Counted from the stretch's first letter, positions 8,509-17,993 are shown. The stretch is 43,627 nt of DNA from Cenarchaeum sp. SB0675_bin_21 (GCA_009843815.1 VYCS01000036.1:1-43627), one strand, 5' to 3'. Notes: generated by a model from the sequence alone, not told the origin. Made by a program: numbers and translations.

Positions 8509-9942
8509 TCACATAACTGAAACGTCGTGTGGCTGACTCTCGGCTAAGCCGGCCCGGGATATCTTTATGAATTCAGACTCTTGTTGCATAGCAGATATTG
8601 TATGTGCTCCACAATAACTCAAGCCAGACCTGACCCCGCCAGTCAACTGCTTTAGTATGTCTGTTACACTACCTTTGTAGGGAACCATGGCTTCCACACC
8701 CTCGGCCACATAGTCATTGAGGTCATCCTCTAATGCTGTCATGCCGGTCTCTTTTGACTTGCGCCCTATAGATGCGGCCAATGATGCCATTCCTCTATAC
8801 ACTTTGTAGCGTTTATTGTTCTTTGTAAGTACTGTCCCTGGTGATTCGTCAGTACCGCCTAGAATGCTACCTAGCATCACAGTTGATGCTCCTGCCGCCA
8901 AGGCTTTTGTGGCATCCCCCGATGTTCGCGTACCGCCATCCGATATTATGGGTATGTCGTTCTCTTTGCCTACCCGGGCGCAGTCCATTACGGCAGTAAG
9001 CTGAGGTACGCCAGAGCCGGTTATGACTCGAGTTATACATATGGAACCGGACCCTACGCCCACCTTTACCGCGTCTACCCCTGCCCGGATTAAATCTAGT
9101 GTACCTGCTGCAGTGGCAACATTCCCAGCTATTATCTCACAATCTGGAAATGCTTTCTTTATGTTTTTGACAGTTCTGATGGCATTCTGACTGTGCCCAT
9201 GAGCTATATCTACAACTAGGACATCCACCTCTGCCTCCAGTAACGCTTCTGCCCGTTCCATAAAGTCTCCCTTGACTCCCACAGCAGCACCCACCATGGG
9301 TCTGCCCTTGGCATCCTTGACTGCCATGGGATAGTTTTCCATATTGGTAATGTCCTTGGAGGTGAAAAGACCCCGAACGTACCCATCACTATCAACGATG
9401 GGTAGCTTCTCTACTCGGTTGTCTCGAAGCATTCTTTTGGCATCTTCAGCCGTTGTACCTGGTGGTGTGGTTACTACATCCTTTGTCATGATATCTGAGA
9501 CCCGTAGATCATTGTCTCCACAGAAGAGAAAGTCTCTGTCGGTAACTATGCCCACCAGACGATTATCATCATCTAAGACCAACAGTCCAGACACGCCCAT
9601 ATCATCAGCATAGTCGTATGCCTTGCGCACGGTACTGTTCATGGATATTGTGTATGGATTTTCTATCACCACACTACTGGATCTCTTTACCTTGAGTACC
9701 TGAGCACTCTCCTCTTGTATTGTAAGGAACCTGTGTATGATACCAATACCTCCGGCCCGAGCCATGGCGACTGCCATGGATGCCTCAGAGACCGTATCCA
9801 TATTGGCACTGATAAATGGTATGTTAAGGCTTATGTTTCTGGAAAGTTTTGTAGATAGGTTGGTCTGACTGCGGGTAGTAACATCTGAATACTTTGGGAC
9901 CAAAAGCACATCATCAAATGTTAGGCCCTCTCTGATCTCCAA
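8509..9942 (-). CDS. guaB: IMP dehydrogenase GuaB
   Basis: GuaB oxidises IMP to XMP with NAD, the committed step of GMP synthesis. The 477-residue TIM barrel contains the catalytic loop GSGSICITR with nucleophile Cys302, the phosphate loops (ISDGGTR, MLGS), and the flap [10 protein letters not shown] Bateman module of two CBS domains is inserted at about 92-205, where adenine or guanine nucleotides usually regulate the enzyme. A TATA-like element lies in the 35-nt gap after the upstream reductase gene, so guaB can be transcribed on its own. Confidence 0.95.
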   Translation of the reverse strand: MEIREGLTFDDVLLVPKYSDVTTRSQTNLSTKLSRNISLNIPFISANMDTVSEASMAVAMARAGGIGIIHRFLTIQEESAQVLKVKRSSSVVIENPYTISMNSTVRKAYDYADDMGVSGLLVLDDDNRLVGIVTDRDFLFCGDNDLRVSDIMTKDVVTTPPGTTAEDAKRMLRDNRVEKLPIVDSDGYVRGLFTSKDITNMENYPMAVKDAKGRPMVGAAVGVKGDFMERAEALLEAEVDVLVVDIAHGHSQNAIRTVKNIKKAFPDCEIIAGNVATAAGTLDLIRAGVDAVKVGVGSGSICITRVITGSGVPQLTAVMDCARVGKENDIPIISDGGTRTSGDATKALAAGASTVMLGSILGGTDESPGTVLTKNNKRYKVYRGMASLAASIGRKSKETGMTALEDDLNDYVAEGVEAMVPYKGSVTDILKQLTGGVRSGLSYCGAHTISAMQQESEFIKISRAGLAESQPHDVSVM

Positions 9943-9968
9943 ACCGTATATTCGAAGGCGTAGAAGAG

Positions 9969-9976
9969 ATTATAAG
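9969..9976 (-). promoter_or_regulatory. TATA box of guaB
   Basis: Read on the minus strand as CTTATAAT, centred about 30 nt before the guaB ATG and overlapping the end of the upstream gene. Confidence 0.5.
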
Positions 9977-9977
9977 C

Positions 9978-11432
9978 CTATTGATATTTTTTCAAATTTG
10001 TATTTGATTCATCTAGTACTTGGTGTAGTCTTTTATGCCAGTCTGTAAAACCATCGGGCGTATCTGGAAAGTTGTAGTAGTGAGCAGTGAGTTTCTTGTT
10101 CTGCTTTGATGTAAATCGGAGGCCATCGGCCAGTCTTTTATTTAATGCACCACGAATTATCATACCTAACTTTCCCAACGTACCAAAGTCTGGATGTTCA
10201 CCTTTGGATATTGCCTCCACATCCAAATTTTTTAGAAAGTGTTTCATGCCGTAGTTGATCTGCTCATTACTCAAGGTCTGTATGAGGCGCCGAAATATCT
10301 CTAAACCTGCCGTCTTGTATCCATATTCATTGATGAACTCTTTGTTGTACTTCCACAAACCTGCTTCGCTGGTATCTCCGGCTTCTAGGGCCTCGGCGAT
10401 ACACTTGCCCGCTATTGTTCCTGCCACCAGTGCAGGACCTATCCCCCCAGCATCCAAAGGCTTTGGCATCCATGCTGAGTCTCCCACTAAAATGAATCCG
10501 CCTGCCACAAGACAGTCATTCTGCCTTCTCACAGACACCTGAAAGTTACCAGTGGCATTGTTGATATCTTCCTGATCCGTAGAGAGGCGGGGATTCTTAA
10601 TGGCTCGGTTTCTCTGCACATACTCCTCAATGAGAGTCGTTACGTTGTCATTTCTTTTTAGTCGCTTGTTGCGTTTGGTCAGTAGTGTCTTTTCAACGCC
10701 TAATCCTATGTTGACCTTGTCATCTCCCTTTGGAAAGACCCATCCGTATCCGCCCGGGGCAATATCCTGATCCAAGTGTATTATGCAATAGTCGGGATCA
10801 AACTCGGTGAGATCTCTCTCCCCTTTCTCAAAGTACATTATGTGTCTGCCTGTGGATTCTACATCCTGACGATCCACCTTTCTCTCCATCTTGTCCGTGT
10901 TGGATATCTGGTTGCGCAGCATAGATGTCATACCCGTTGCATCAACTACCACCTTACAGCTCCTTTTGTAGATGTTCTTAGATTTGTCTATACCAGTAAC
11001 CCCAACAACCTGTCCATTATCATACATTAGACCTGTGAGATTTATCTCGTAATCGAACTGTACTCCCATATCTATGGCTCGTTGGTTCTGTCGCTCTGGC
11101 AACAGTTGACGGTTCAACATATATCCATCTCCATCAAAAGGTATGGCCGTTGATTTGTCTGGCGAGAATGCCATCACACCCTTGACTTTGTGCTCTATCT
11201 CGGGTTCTCCCCAGGACACTCTTATCTTCTCTGACATGTAATCAACGGCTTCTTTACTGACGGCATCCCCGCATATCCATCCACTGACACTCTTTCTACC
11301 AGGCATAAAGGGTGGACTTCGGTCTATCACAAGTATGCTTGCTCCATCAGCATATCGGGCCACCGCTTGCGCCGCCACGGTACCGGCCAATCCCCCACCC
11401 GCTACTATAACATCATAGTCCAATATGCGCAA
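9978..11432 (-). CDS. Geranylgeranyl-reductase-family flavoprotein
   Basis: This 484-residue FAD enzyme probably saturates the isoprenoid chains of archaeal membrane lipids or a related polyprenyl compound. It starts with a Rossmann dinucleotide site, VIVAGGGLAGTVAA (9-22), and has the family signature YGWVFP at 229-234 followed by GLG at 243-245. A second FAD contact, ILVGDSAWMPKPLDAGGIGPAL, is present in the C-terminal half. Thaumarchaea usually carry several paralogues, so the exact substrate (digeranylgeranyl lipid, menaquinone tail or other) cannot be set from sequence. An AT-rich TATA-like stretch lies at 11447-11457. It lies just upstream of guaB in the same direction, but guaB has its own promoter. 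Confidence 0.85.
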   Translation of the reverse strand: MRILDYDVIVAGGGLAGTVAAQAVARYADGASILVIDRSPPFMPGRKSVSGWICGDAVSKEAVDYMSEKIRVSWGEPEIEHKVKGVMAFSPDKSTAIPFDGDGYMLNRQLLPERQNQRAIDMGVQFDYEINLTGLMYDNGQVVGVTGIDKSKNIYKRSCKVVVDATGMTSMLRNQISNTDKMERKVDRQDVESTGRHIMYFEKGERDLTEFDPDYCIIHLDQDIAPGGYGWVFPKGDDKVNIGLGVEKTLLTKRNKRLKRNDNVTTLIEEYVQRNRAIKNPRLSTDQEDINNATGNFQVSVRRQNDCLVAGGFILVGDSAWMPKPLDAGGIGPALVAGTIAGKCIAEALEAGDTSEAGLWKYNKEFINEYGYKTAGLEIFRRLIQTLSNEQINYGMKHFLKNLDVEAISKGEHPDFGTLGKLGMIIRGALNKRLADGLRFTSKQNKKLTAHYYNFPDTPDGFTDWHKRLHQVLDESNTNLKKYQ

Positions 11433-11913
11433 ATGTTTTCTCTCCGTATTTAAAATAATTGCATGTTTTGAGGTATCTGTTCAACATACTATTGCAGATG
11501 TATTAGATTTCATACAAGCGGTCCCCTCTTACACAAACTTTGGTGATACTACATCTCTATACATTTGGTATACAACAAATTGAACAATGGTACTCTTGCT
11601 CATTACAGTGATACTCTGCTAATATCAACTCCCGATACGTCTTTTGGTGTGATACATACATCTGTAGACATCTAGATAATAGATGACTTGATTTCCTGTT
11701 AAATGATGAGTACATGTTAAGGGGCATACAATATGGTAGACTTTTACGCGTCCCAAAATAACAGACTTGGGACTTTCATATCTGTCTGTATCTGATGCTG
11801 AGCGTGTACTTGTATATTTTGGGTCAGGTCGTCGCGGGATCCTCAAAGCATTATGCTCGGTCTGGAGCGGCTACTATCTCCTCATTCCCATATGTGTATT
11901 GTTTCTGACCTTA
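11433..11913. other. Intergenic region, 481 nt
   Basis: The left end holds the promoter of the reductase gene (TATTTAAAATA at 11447-11457). On the minus strand a frame opened by TTG at 11846 runs for 73 codons, but its composition is not protein-like and it lacks a promoter. I see no RNA gene or repeat here. The right end holds the 3' region of the RNA-binding protein gene. Confidence 0.5.
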
Positions 11914-12339
11914 TTAATATAGACACAATATGTCCGCAAATACATCCTCGGCGCGCCTGTTATGGATGGGCACGTGTATTTTGATCCTTATCGTACCCGA
12001 ATCTTGTAGTATCACACTTCCATTACGTATTATTTCTTGCCTATCTAACCTCAAGTATAAAGAAGAGTTGCTTATCCGGGTAGAGATTGTCTGTGTGATC
12101 TCATCTCTTTGATAAATACCTAACTTATCAGAGAATATACTGATGAATCGAGTTGCATCTGTCTTACGTAGGGTGGCTGTGGCCATTATTATGGGATTGC
12201 GATAGTGGCCTCTGGTTTGAGTAGTATCAAAGATCTCTGGATTAATACCCAAAGTTTGATAAATTGACTCAAAGATTTTGTCTGCATCTTCTGTAGCATG
12301 TATTATGATGTCTAGACGTATAACTGGAGTGTCTGTCAC
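11914..12339 (-). CDS. RNA-binding protein, exosome-associated family (COG1325-like)
   Basis: The 141-residue product fits the archaeal RNA-binding family linked to the exosome: an N-terminal ferredoxin-like half (IRLDIIIHATEDADKIFESIYQTLG) and a C-terminal half with a KIHVPIHNRRAEDVFADI segment. It lies three bases after the S3Ae stop in the same direction. Pairing of a ribosomal protein with an RNA-processing factor is common in archaea and suggests a role in rRNA maturation or RNA decay. No catalytic motif is seen. The family assignment comes from overall pattern and context. Confidence 0.65.
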   Translation of the reverse strand: MTDTPVIRLDIIIHATEDADKIFESIYQTLGINPEIFDTTQTRGHYRNPIIMATATLRKTDATRFISIFSDKLGIYQRDEITQTISTRISNSSLYLRLDRQEIIRNGSVILQDSGTIRIKIHVPIHNRRAEDVFADILCLY

Positions 12340-12342
12340 AGC

Positions 12343-12954
12343 TTAGGCCTCAAGCAACGTTATCTGCTTTTCGGCAGTACGTACCAACTTTACCTTCTCT
12401 AGACCTACATGTCTGAGTCGGACGAGTTTTTTACCTTCGGAGAGTATACTGGCATGCATATCCCCATAACATGTCTTTTGGACAAACTGATGTATGTCTA
12501 ACTTTGGTATATCCCTGTTTAGTATTCTTTGAGCAGCTAGTCGAAGAGCATGCTTTCGGGAACTGTTCAATCGCTTGTGTGTGAGGGCTATGATGTTTAT
12601 ACGAAAGACATAACCGTCTTTGGTCTCGGCATCCATTATGAAATTGATCTTTGAGGAGTCCCGACGTACCAAGCTCTTGAGATACTCTTTTGAGTACTCG
12701 TATCTCTTGAATATGGTATATGCCGTATCTCCCTCTATACGGTCTATCTGAAAGTATAGCTTTACGCTGTACTGGGTCGGGTCTCCTTTGAGTATATCAT
12801 GTAGTGTCTTTTCGATCACACGGCCCTTTGCTCCCTCATCTGTGGTTATGGGAATGTGTGCCAATTGTATATGGTTCATGGATTCAGGTGCCACTACATT
12901 TATCCAACGCTTATCTCGCCACTTATCTCGTGTTCGACCTTTTCTACGTACCAT
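12343..12954 (-). CDS. rps3ae: Small-subunit ribosomal protein S3Ae (eS1)
   Basis: This is the archaeal/eukaryotic 30S protein eS1. The 203-residue product has the basic N-terminus RRKGRTRDKWRDKRW, the motif WINVVAPESM, and a central LTHKRLNSSRKHALRLAAQ stretch, all typical of the family, and the length is normal. It is the first gene of a two-gene unit with the RNA-binding protein. A TATA box (12976-12983) lies 26 nt before the ATG. Confidence 0.93.
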   Translation of the reverse strand: MVRRKGRTRDKWRDKRWINVVAPESMNHIQLAHIPITTDEGAKGRVIEKTLHDILKGDPTQYSVKLYFQIDRIEGDTAYTIFKRYEYSKEYLKSLVRRDSSKINFIMDAETKDGYVFRINIIALTHKRLNSSRKHALRLAAQRILNRDIPKLDIHQFVQKTCYGDMHASILSEGKKLVRLRHVGLEKVKLVRTAEKQITLLEA

Positions 12955-12975
12955 TTTCTTTTTCTTTTATCACCA

Positions 12976-12983
12976 AAATATAA
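12976..12983 (-). promoter_or_regulatory. TATA box of rps3ae
   Basis: Read on the minus strand as TTATATTT, centred 26 nt before the ATG at 12954; it fits a leaderless transcript. Confidence 0.55.
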
Positions 12984-13127
12984 GGGTATACTGACAAAGG
13001 GTGGTACCTATGTTGTCCCAAAGGCGGAAAAGTTATGCGCGGTTTGACGCTATAAGGAATCTCTAAAACTACAATAATATGCGAATTTGACGCCAAATCT
13101 GTCCTATTGGAAAAGAAAAAAAGTGTA

Positions 13128-14018
13128 TTAAGGACCCGGCATTGAGGTTTCCAGCATATTCTTCTCCATCTCTTTTTCGCGCTCAATGGCCAGTCTTTCT
13201 AGATCAAGCTGATTGTACCCTTCTGCCAGCTCCAGGTTGACATTTGTTACGGCATCGTTTATGGTCTCGTATGCGCTTCCTATCCGCTCCGGCAAAGCAT
13301 CGGCCTGCTCTTGGGTGACTATGACCGCCCCCGGTGGCACGAACTTGCCGTCGGCGATGGATACGCCGCCGGTGATGGTGGCCGATACCCCCACTGCTAC
13401 GTTGTTTCCCACCTTTGCGTTAAAGACCAGTGCCTCCATGCCTATGAAGGTGTTGCTTCCAACCCATGCCGGACCATGAATAAGGGATCCGTGGGCAAGA
13501 CTGGTATTGTTCCCTACATACACGGCATAGCCGTCCAAAAATGCAGGATCATCCCCCTTTAGTCTTTCTCCGTCCATGGAGAACCTGCGGTCGTCAATGT
13601 TGTGTCCGTGCTCTACGGTCTCCAACGCGTGCAGGAGTACGCCGTCTTGAATATTGGAGCCGTCTCCTATCAATATGGGTGTGCCCTCGTCCGCCCTGCA
13701 TACGGCGGTCGGCGACATGGCTACCCACTTCCCGATGTGGCAGTTTCCGATGACAATGGCGAACGGGTGTATGAACGCGCTGGGTTCCACGGACGGTTCG
13801 GCTATTTCCGGATTGAAACTGGTCACCACGTTGGCGTGCATGTTGGGCCACTCCAAATTAGTATCGGTGTAGTTGTGGCCGTTGGGCATATCATCCGTTG
13901 TCTGGTCTCCGGCACCCTGCAGTATGGCTAGGTCTCCCCCAGATGGTTGAAGTACCACGGTCAGCGCCGCTACAGACGCAATTGCGAGAATTGCCGTTAT
14001 TATGATCTTCTTTCTCAT
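13128..14018 (-). CDS. Exported gamma-class carbonic anhydrase
   Basis: The enzyme interconverts CO2 and bicarbonate. The 296-residue product has a signal or anchor segment (about 5-23) and then a left-handed beta-helix domain (about 78-225) closest to Methanosarcina Cam. The key residues line up: Arg108, Asp110 and Glu111 in CRADEG, Gln124, metal ligands His130, His176 and His181 (LAHGSLIHG), and the proton-shuttle position Glu133 in LLHALE. Many gamma-class homologues lack the shuttle loop, so this one is probably active. A long helical tail (about 235-290) should trimerise. It acts outside the membrane, where it could supply bicarbonate for carbon fixation. The gene is GC-richer than its neighbours and has its own TATA box. 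Confidence 0.92.
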   Translation of the reverse strand: MRKKIIITAILAIASVAALTVVLQPSGGDLAILQGAGDQTTDDMPNGHNYTDTNLEWPNMHANVVTSFNPEIAEPSVEPSAFIHPFAIVIGNCHIGKWVAMSPTAVCRADEGTPILIGDGSNIQDGVLLHALETVEHGHNIDDRRFSMDGERLKGDDPAFLDGYAVYVGNNTSLAHGSLIHGPAWVGSNTFIGMEALVFNAKVGNNVAVGVSATITGGVSIADGKFVPPGAVIVTQEQADALPERIGSAYETINDAVTNVNLELAEGYNQLDLERLAIEREKEMEKNMLETSMPGP

Positions 14019-14040
14019 TACCCTGACGCCAATCGAATTC

Positions 14041-14049
14041 TATATAATT
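14041..14049 (-). promoter_or_regulatory. TATA box of the carbonic anhydrase gene
   Basis: Read on the minus strand as AAATTATATA, centred 27 nt before the ATG at 14018, at the junction with the broken Cache gene. Confidence 0.55.
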
Positions 14050-14490
14050 TAATATCGTGTCACGGCCATTCGGGTGTGGCCTACCGCATGTGATCAACGG
14101 GTATGGGACCGCCCCGAATATGTGGCCATCATGCCCCTTTATCCAAGATACCTTGTATTCGGCACTCCTGCTGACCGGGTTCTCCTCTATATGTGGGGCC
14201 AACACTTCGGACGTGTCATCATGTGGTATTTGTAGCGTTGCCGCACCGCTTGTAGCGTCAGGTGTGTAACACGATGTGCATACGGCCCCCACTGCGCCGG
14301 GATCTGCGCCGTGCGCCACTATGATATGGTTCTCGTTCACCACAAGGACGTATAACTCGGCATCGTGGTATGTGGTGTCGCGCGGGCCATTCAGAATTTG
14401 AAATATTGCGTCTCTACCTTTGTCGTACTAGGCCATGGCCGACTCCCTGGCAGGCCCAAGGCTGTCATTACAAATCGCATGTGCAAGATG
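14044..14490 (-). pseudogene. Broken Cache-domain sensor gene
   Basis: The minus-strand reading from 14427 down begins YDKGRDAIFQIL, continues YVLVVNENHIIVAHGADP, and later reads YKVSWIKGHDGHIFG. This is the pattern of the extracellular Cache sensor domains common in thaumarchaeal signalling proteins. It is not a working gene: an in-frame TAG at 14428-14430 sits where the family continues upstream (the preceding codons read ARESAMA). There is no start or signal peptide before it, and the domain runs out at the carbonic anhydrase promoter. The rest up to 14619 holds no other gene; a 75-codon minus-strand frame at 14391-14618 is not protein-like. Its GC content matches the carbonic anhydrase gene, so both may belong to one transferred or ancestral block. 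Confidence 0.6.
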
Positions 14491-14619
14491 GATTGATATG
14501 CGTCGGACAGTACCAGATAGGTGCGGTAGAAATAGAAAAGGACCTGAGCATATACCTTTCTTGCATTCATCACGTATATTTGGTAGGAGACTCTGTCTAC
14601 ACAAAATCTGTAATACATT

Positions 14620-15867
14620 CTATATTATTTTGAGATTCATGTATGACTGTAGAGGCTTTGGTACATCAATGTGGCCGTCTCTCCTTTGGTGGTTCTCCAT
14701 TATGGCCACCATGGTTCGTGTAGTAGCCACCAATGTGCTGTTTAGGGTGTGCAGATACTGGGGTTTGTCGTTGGTGCGATCCCTATATCGAATCATCAAT
14801 CTTCTGGCTTGATAGTCTGTACAGTTGGAGCATGACACTATCTCCCTATATGCAGACTGTCCTGCCATCCATGCCTCTATATCATATGTTTTGGATGCCA
14901 CCTTGCCCATATCTCCACTGGATAGTATGACTGTTCTGTATGGTATGCTGAGACTTTCGTAGAACTTTTCGGATATGCGCAACATTCTTTGATGCTCAAC
15001 CCAGGACTGTTCGGGCCTTGCATACACAAACTGCTCTACCTTCTCGAACTGATGTACACGAAATATGCCCTTCTGATCTTTACCATGGGCGCCCGCCTCC
15101 TTGCGAAAACACGGACTAACTCCGGCATACCTGACAGGTAACGTATGACCATCCATTATCTCATCTGAATGCATAGCCGCCATGGCATGCTCGGAGGTCC
15201 CAACCATGTATAGGTCCTTATCCTGAATTTTATAGATTACATCTTCAAAGTCCTCGGCAATAATGGCTCCTTCCATGGACTGGCGATTGATCATATATGG
15301 CGGCTGTACCAAAGTATATCCATACTCCAAGAGATGATCCAGCGCATATGATATAATAGCATAATTTAGTCGTACTAGACCATCTTTGAGATAATAGAAT
15401 CGGGATCCCGCAACCTTGGCCGCCCGCTCAATATCTAAGAGATCTCCGGCCACATCTACGTGGTTTTTAGGCTTGCTATCTGTCAGGCCCCATCTGTTTA
15501 TCTCTACATTGGTCGTATCGTCTGGACCCAAAGGTACAGTATCGTGTATCATGTTGGGCATGGCGCGAATCAATCTCTGATACTTTTCTTCATTTGCAGT
15601 CTGCATACTCTCTTGAGCTCGTAGTTCTGCTGATACCCTCTTCATATGGTTTATCATATCGGTCGCATCTTCTCTAGACTTTTTCAGCTCTGATATTGTC
15701 TTGCCACAGTCATTTCTCTCCTGTCGCAACTTGTCCGTATCTGCTATGTATCTACGTCGCTCTTGCTCACACAGTATGAGCTCATTAAGATCATAATCCA
15801 CTACCCTAGACTGCAACATGCGCCGAATGTCATCTGGCCTCTCGCGTATGATGTATGGATCAATCAT
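14620..15867 (-). CDS. serS: Seryl-tRNA synthetase
   Basis: SerRS charges tRNA-Ser with serine. The 415-residue product has the N-terminal antiparallel coiled-coil arm (about 30-102) that grips the long variable arm of tRNA-Ser, and a class II catalytic core: motif 1 around GYTLVQPPYM (183-192), motif 2 from FRKEAGAHGKDQKG to FEKVEQF (254-280), and motif 3 with TLNSTLVATTRTMVA. This is the common bacterial/eukaryotic-type SerRS, not the rare methanogen type. It is the last gene of the S15-DHH-Pcc1-SerS operon; its start overlaps the Pcc1 stop by 4 nt. Confidence 0.95.
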   Translation of the reverse strand: MIDPYIIRERPDDIRRMLQSRVVDYDLNELILCEQERRRYIADTDKLRQERNDCGKTISELKKSREDATDMINHMKRVSAELRAQESMQTANEEKYQRLIRAMPNMIHDTVPLGPDDTTNVEINRWGLTDSKPKNHVDVAGDLLDIERAAKVAGSRFYYLKDGLVRLNYAIISYALDHLLEYGYTLVQPPYMINRQSMEGAIIAEDFEDVIYKIQDKDLYMVGTSEHAMAAMHSDEIMDGHTLPVRYAGVSPCFRKEAGAHGKDQKGIFRVHQFEKVEQFVYARPEQSWVEHQRMLRISEKFYESLSIPYRTVILSSGDMGKVASKTYDIEAWMAGQSAYREIVSCSNCTDYQARRLMIRYRDRTNDKPQYLHTLNSTLVATTRTMVAIMENHQRRDGHIDVPKPLQSYMNLKII

Positions 15868-16106
15868 GTCTGAGTCACATCCAATATCATTTGAGCATGA
15901 GATAGTATCTCATCGACTGTGTGTGTAACCCGGGATGGATTATTCGAACTACTCACCATTATACAGAGTACGTCATTGGTCACATTCATCTTTATGTCCA
16001 TATCTGATGGTATCTTTACATTGTCAGGGCCCAAAGACTTGTACAGCATGTCGGCTACACCCTCATTAAGATTTAGGAGTATGGTCACTCTGGATGTTAT
16101 TGACAT
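15864..16106 (-). CDS. pcc1: KEOPS complex subunit Pcc1
   Basis: Pcc1 is the small dimerising subunit of KEOPS, which with Kae1, Bud32 and Cgi121 makes the t6A modification at A37 of ANN-decoding tRNAs. The 80-residue product fits the family in size and pattern: a beta-strand start (ITSRVTILLNL), the YKSLGPDNVKIP segment, and a final helix with VTHTVDEILSHAQ. It overlaps the DHH gene by 41 nt and SerS by 4 nt, so the four genes are one transcript and serve translation. The assignment rests on size, pattern and context. Confidence 0.72.
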   Translation of the reverse strand: MSITSRVTILLNLNEGVADMLYKSLGPDNVKIPSDMDIKMNVTNDVLCIMVSSSNNPSRVTHTVDEILSHAQMILDVTQT

Positions 16107-17487
16107 TGGCTTCTAGATAGTCTAAATACTCGTCCAATTTCTCTTTATCTATACGGGCACCTGCTGCCATATCATGCCCTCCACTCATTCCGCCAAAACG
16201 TTCTGTCCCCTTCTGTAATAGATCACTCAAACTGACTGCGATGGTACACCTTTGAGCCTTGCGGGACGAAAACTTGATGGTGTTCTCTGCACCACTGGTT
16301 CTTAATATTATTATCTTTCCATTATACTTTGGTGAACCTGATATCATTGATGCAATTGTGCCACTCATGGTCTCGGGAACTACGCCCTCGGCATTGACCA
16401 TCACTAGATGGTCATGTACAGTTACCCTCCATCGATCATTAGATATTATATTCATGTACTCTCTTATGCGACCCTTATACTCTTTGAGTGTCTCCTCGGC
16501 CGCAGTCAACATATTGTTTCTATCGCCCATACTGACGGCTATACCGACACCAGGCTTTCCTATACGCCCACACGAATTAAGCATGGTTCCAAACTCCCTA
16601 CAATCTCTCAGGAAACTCCCACTCTCCTCGCCAATCAAAGTATAAGTGTGACCTATTATCTCTGCCATCGACTCGGTAATCCCAGGGCCGGATGCATACT
16701 TGGCAATTGCGTCTATGATGGCAACCTTCTCGTCCTGCGTCAACTCGGCAGGGACGCGCCACCTGCCACTCTCCTTTAGTTCTATACCTGCGTTTTTGAG
16801 TAATGAGGCGCAATTCCCTCGTTCCCAGGTTACTCCCTTTATGTATGGCTGTGATGTATAAGCCAACGCATCTGCTATAGGGCGAGTCTCTCGGCCATAC
16901 AAAAGCAGATCCATATCAATCTCTAAGAGTTCTAACTCCTCGGCTACTTTGGATATCTCTTTATTCTTGCCAGTTAGTGACCTTTTTTCGCCTTGGTCTT
17001 GCCGGTCTCCTAATGCAGCAACAACTGCCAATGGCGATAGGTCTGAGTTGTTCTTGTCCAAAGAGACTGCTGCTAAATACGTCATACCCCCGGCGCATAT
17101 GTCTACCCCACCATCTATGTCAAACTTCCAAGAGTTTATCACCCGCTCATTATCGAACTCTGTATCTGGTATGTGGTGATGGTCTAACACTAGCCATTGA
17201 TCTCCCAACTCCCTGTCTAGATCATCTGCAAATCCACCTCCCAAATCTGTTATTATGTGGAATGCCCTACTATCTTTGGATAGTGATTTGGCTACTTTGG
17301 GGCTAAACTCTATGGATGAACGTATGGTACAGTTGGCACCAGCTCGTATGAGGGCCTTGCCGATTATGGAACCGGATGTCAACCCATCACAGTCCATATG
17401 TGTGAGCACCATTATTGGCCTCTTACTCTTTATGCAGTCCATCGTTCTGTCCGCAAACATGGACAGTGATTTGGACAGGGATGTCAT
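16066..17487 (-). CDS. DHH-family phosphoesterase, archaeal RecJ-like nuclease
   Basis: The 473-residue product has the full DHH and DHHA1 pattern: motif I LTHMDCDGLTSG (28-39), motif II around DLGGG (81-85), motif III LDHHH (101-105) with the namesake Asp102-His103-His104, and the C-terminal MSGGHDMAAGARI of DHHA1. Archaeal relatives include the GINS-associated nuclease GAN and other RecJ-like exonucleases acting on single-stranded DNA or RNA ends. Thaumarchaea usually carry more than one, so a role at the replication fork or in RNA decay are both possible. It is joined to S15 by a 4-nt overlap, a conserved archaeal arrangement. Confidence 0.85.
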   Translation of the reverse strand: MTSLSKSLSMFADRTMDCIKSKRPIMVLTHMDCDGLTSGSIIGKALIRAGANCTIRSSIEFSPKVAKSLSKDSRAFHIITDLGGGFADDLDRELGDQWLVLDHHHIPDTEFDNERVINSWKFDIDGGVDICAGGMTYLAAVSLDKNNSDLSPLAVVAALGDRQDQGEKRSLTGKNKEISKVAEELELLEIDMDLLLYGRETRPIADALAYTSQPYIKGVTWERGNCASLLKNAGIELKESGRWRVPAELTQDEKVAIIDAIAKYASGPGITESMAEIIGHTYTLIGEESGSFLRDCREFGTMLNSCGRIGKPGVGIAVSMGDRNNMLTAAEETLKEYKGRIREYMNIISNDRWRVTVHDHLVMVNAEGVVPETMSGTIASMISGSPKYNGKIIILRTSGAENTIKFSSRKAQRCTIAVSLSDLLQKGTERFGGMSGGHDMAAGARIDKEKLDEYLDYLEANVNNIQSDHTPKS

Positions 17488-17933
17488 TCCAGCTGAGCCA
17501 CTACTGACTTGTATTTCCAGTTACTAGGTATGCTCCCCATTCTTTTGTAGTATACTGAGAGCCTGTGTACCTTGGCTTCTATCAACTCTAACGATCTCAC
17601 ATTTCTTCTATCTCCTCGATTCTCGCGAAGGTGCCTCTGCAGACCCACCGCCTTCTTCACTATGTTATCCAAGTCCTCTGGCATATCTGGTTTTAACTCA
17701 TTCTGCTCTAGTATACTTCCAATTGTCTTTCCCACTATGGGTTTTACCAGCGGTATGGCATGTTGGTCTCGCAACTTTATGCCTATCTGACTGGGCGTCA
17801 GACCGTCCCGGGCATACTTTACAACCAACTCCTCCACCTGTTTTGGCGTATATGGTATCCATTGTGGTATACGAACCTCTACAGGCCTTCGAGAGTGTGA
17901 CTTACCATGTCGGTGTGTATGCATCCTTCCCAT
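17484..17933 (-). CDS. rps15: Small-subunit ribosomal protein S15 (uS15)
   Basis: The 149-residue product is the archaeal long form of S15: an N-terminal extension (MHTHRHGKSHSRRP, PYTPKQVEELVVKYARDGL) followed by the conserved helical S15 core with LQRHLRENRGDRRNVRSLEL and VHRLSVYYKR. It binds the central domain of 16S rRNA. It heads the operon S15-DHH-Pcc1-SerS. The ATG at 17933 lies 27 nt from an AT-rich TATA-like element; a second ATG three codons later is also possible. Confidence 0.93.
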   Translation of the reverse strand: MGRMHTHRHGKSHSRRPVEVRIPQWIPYTPKQVEELVVKYARDGLTPSQIGIKLRDQHAIPLVKPIVGKTIGSILEQNELKPDMPEDLDNIVKKAVGLQRHLRENRGDRRNVRSLELIEAKVHRLSVYYKRMGSIPSNWKYKSVVAQLE

Positions 17934-17955
17934 AATACCGTATCATTATGGTTAC

Positions 17956-17965
17956 AAAATTAAAC
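17956..17965 (-). promoter_or_regulatory. TATA-like element of the S15 operon
   Basis: Read on the minus strand as GTTTAATTTT, centred 27 nt before the S15 start. Confidence 0.45.
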
Positions 17966-17993
17966 GTTTGCGCTTATATGAGCTGATCAAAAG

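Noticed and set aside
11625-11846. 73-codon minus-strand frame in the gap before the reductase gene
   Set aside because: TTG start, no promoter, no hydrophobic or motif pattern; most likely chance.
13213-13931. Several plus-strand frames opposite the carbonic anhydrase gene
   Set aside because: They shadow a gene whose active-site residues are all present; composition is antisense-like and no promoter is seen.
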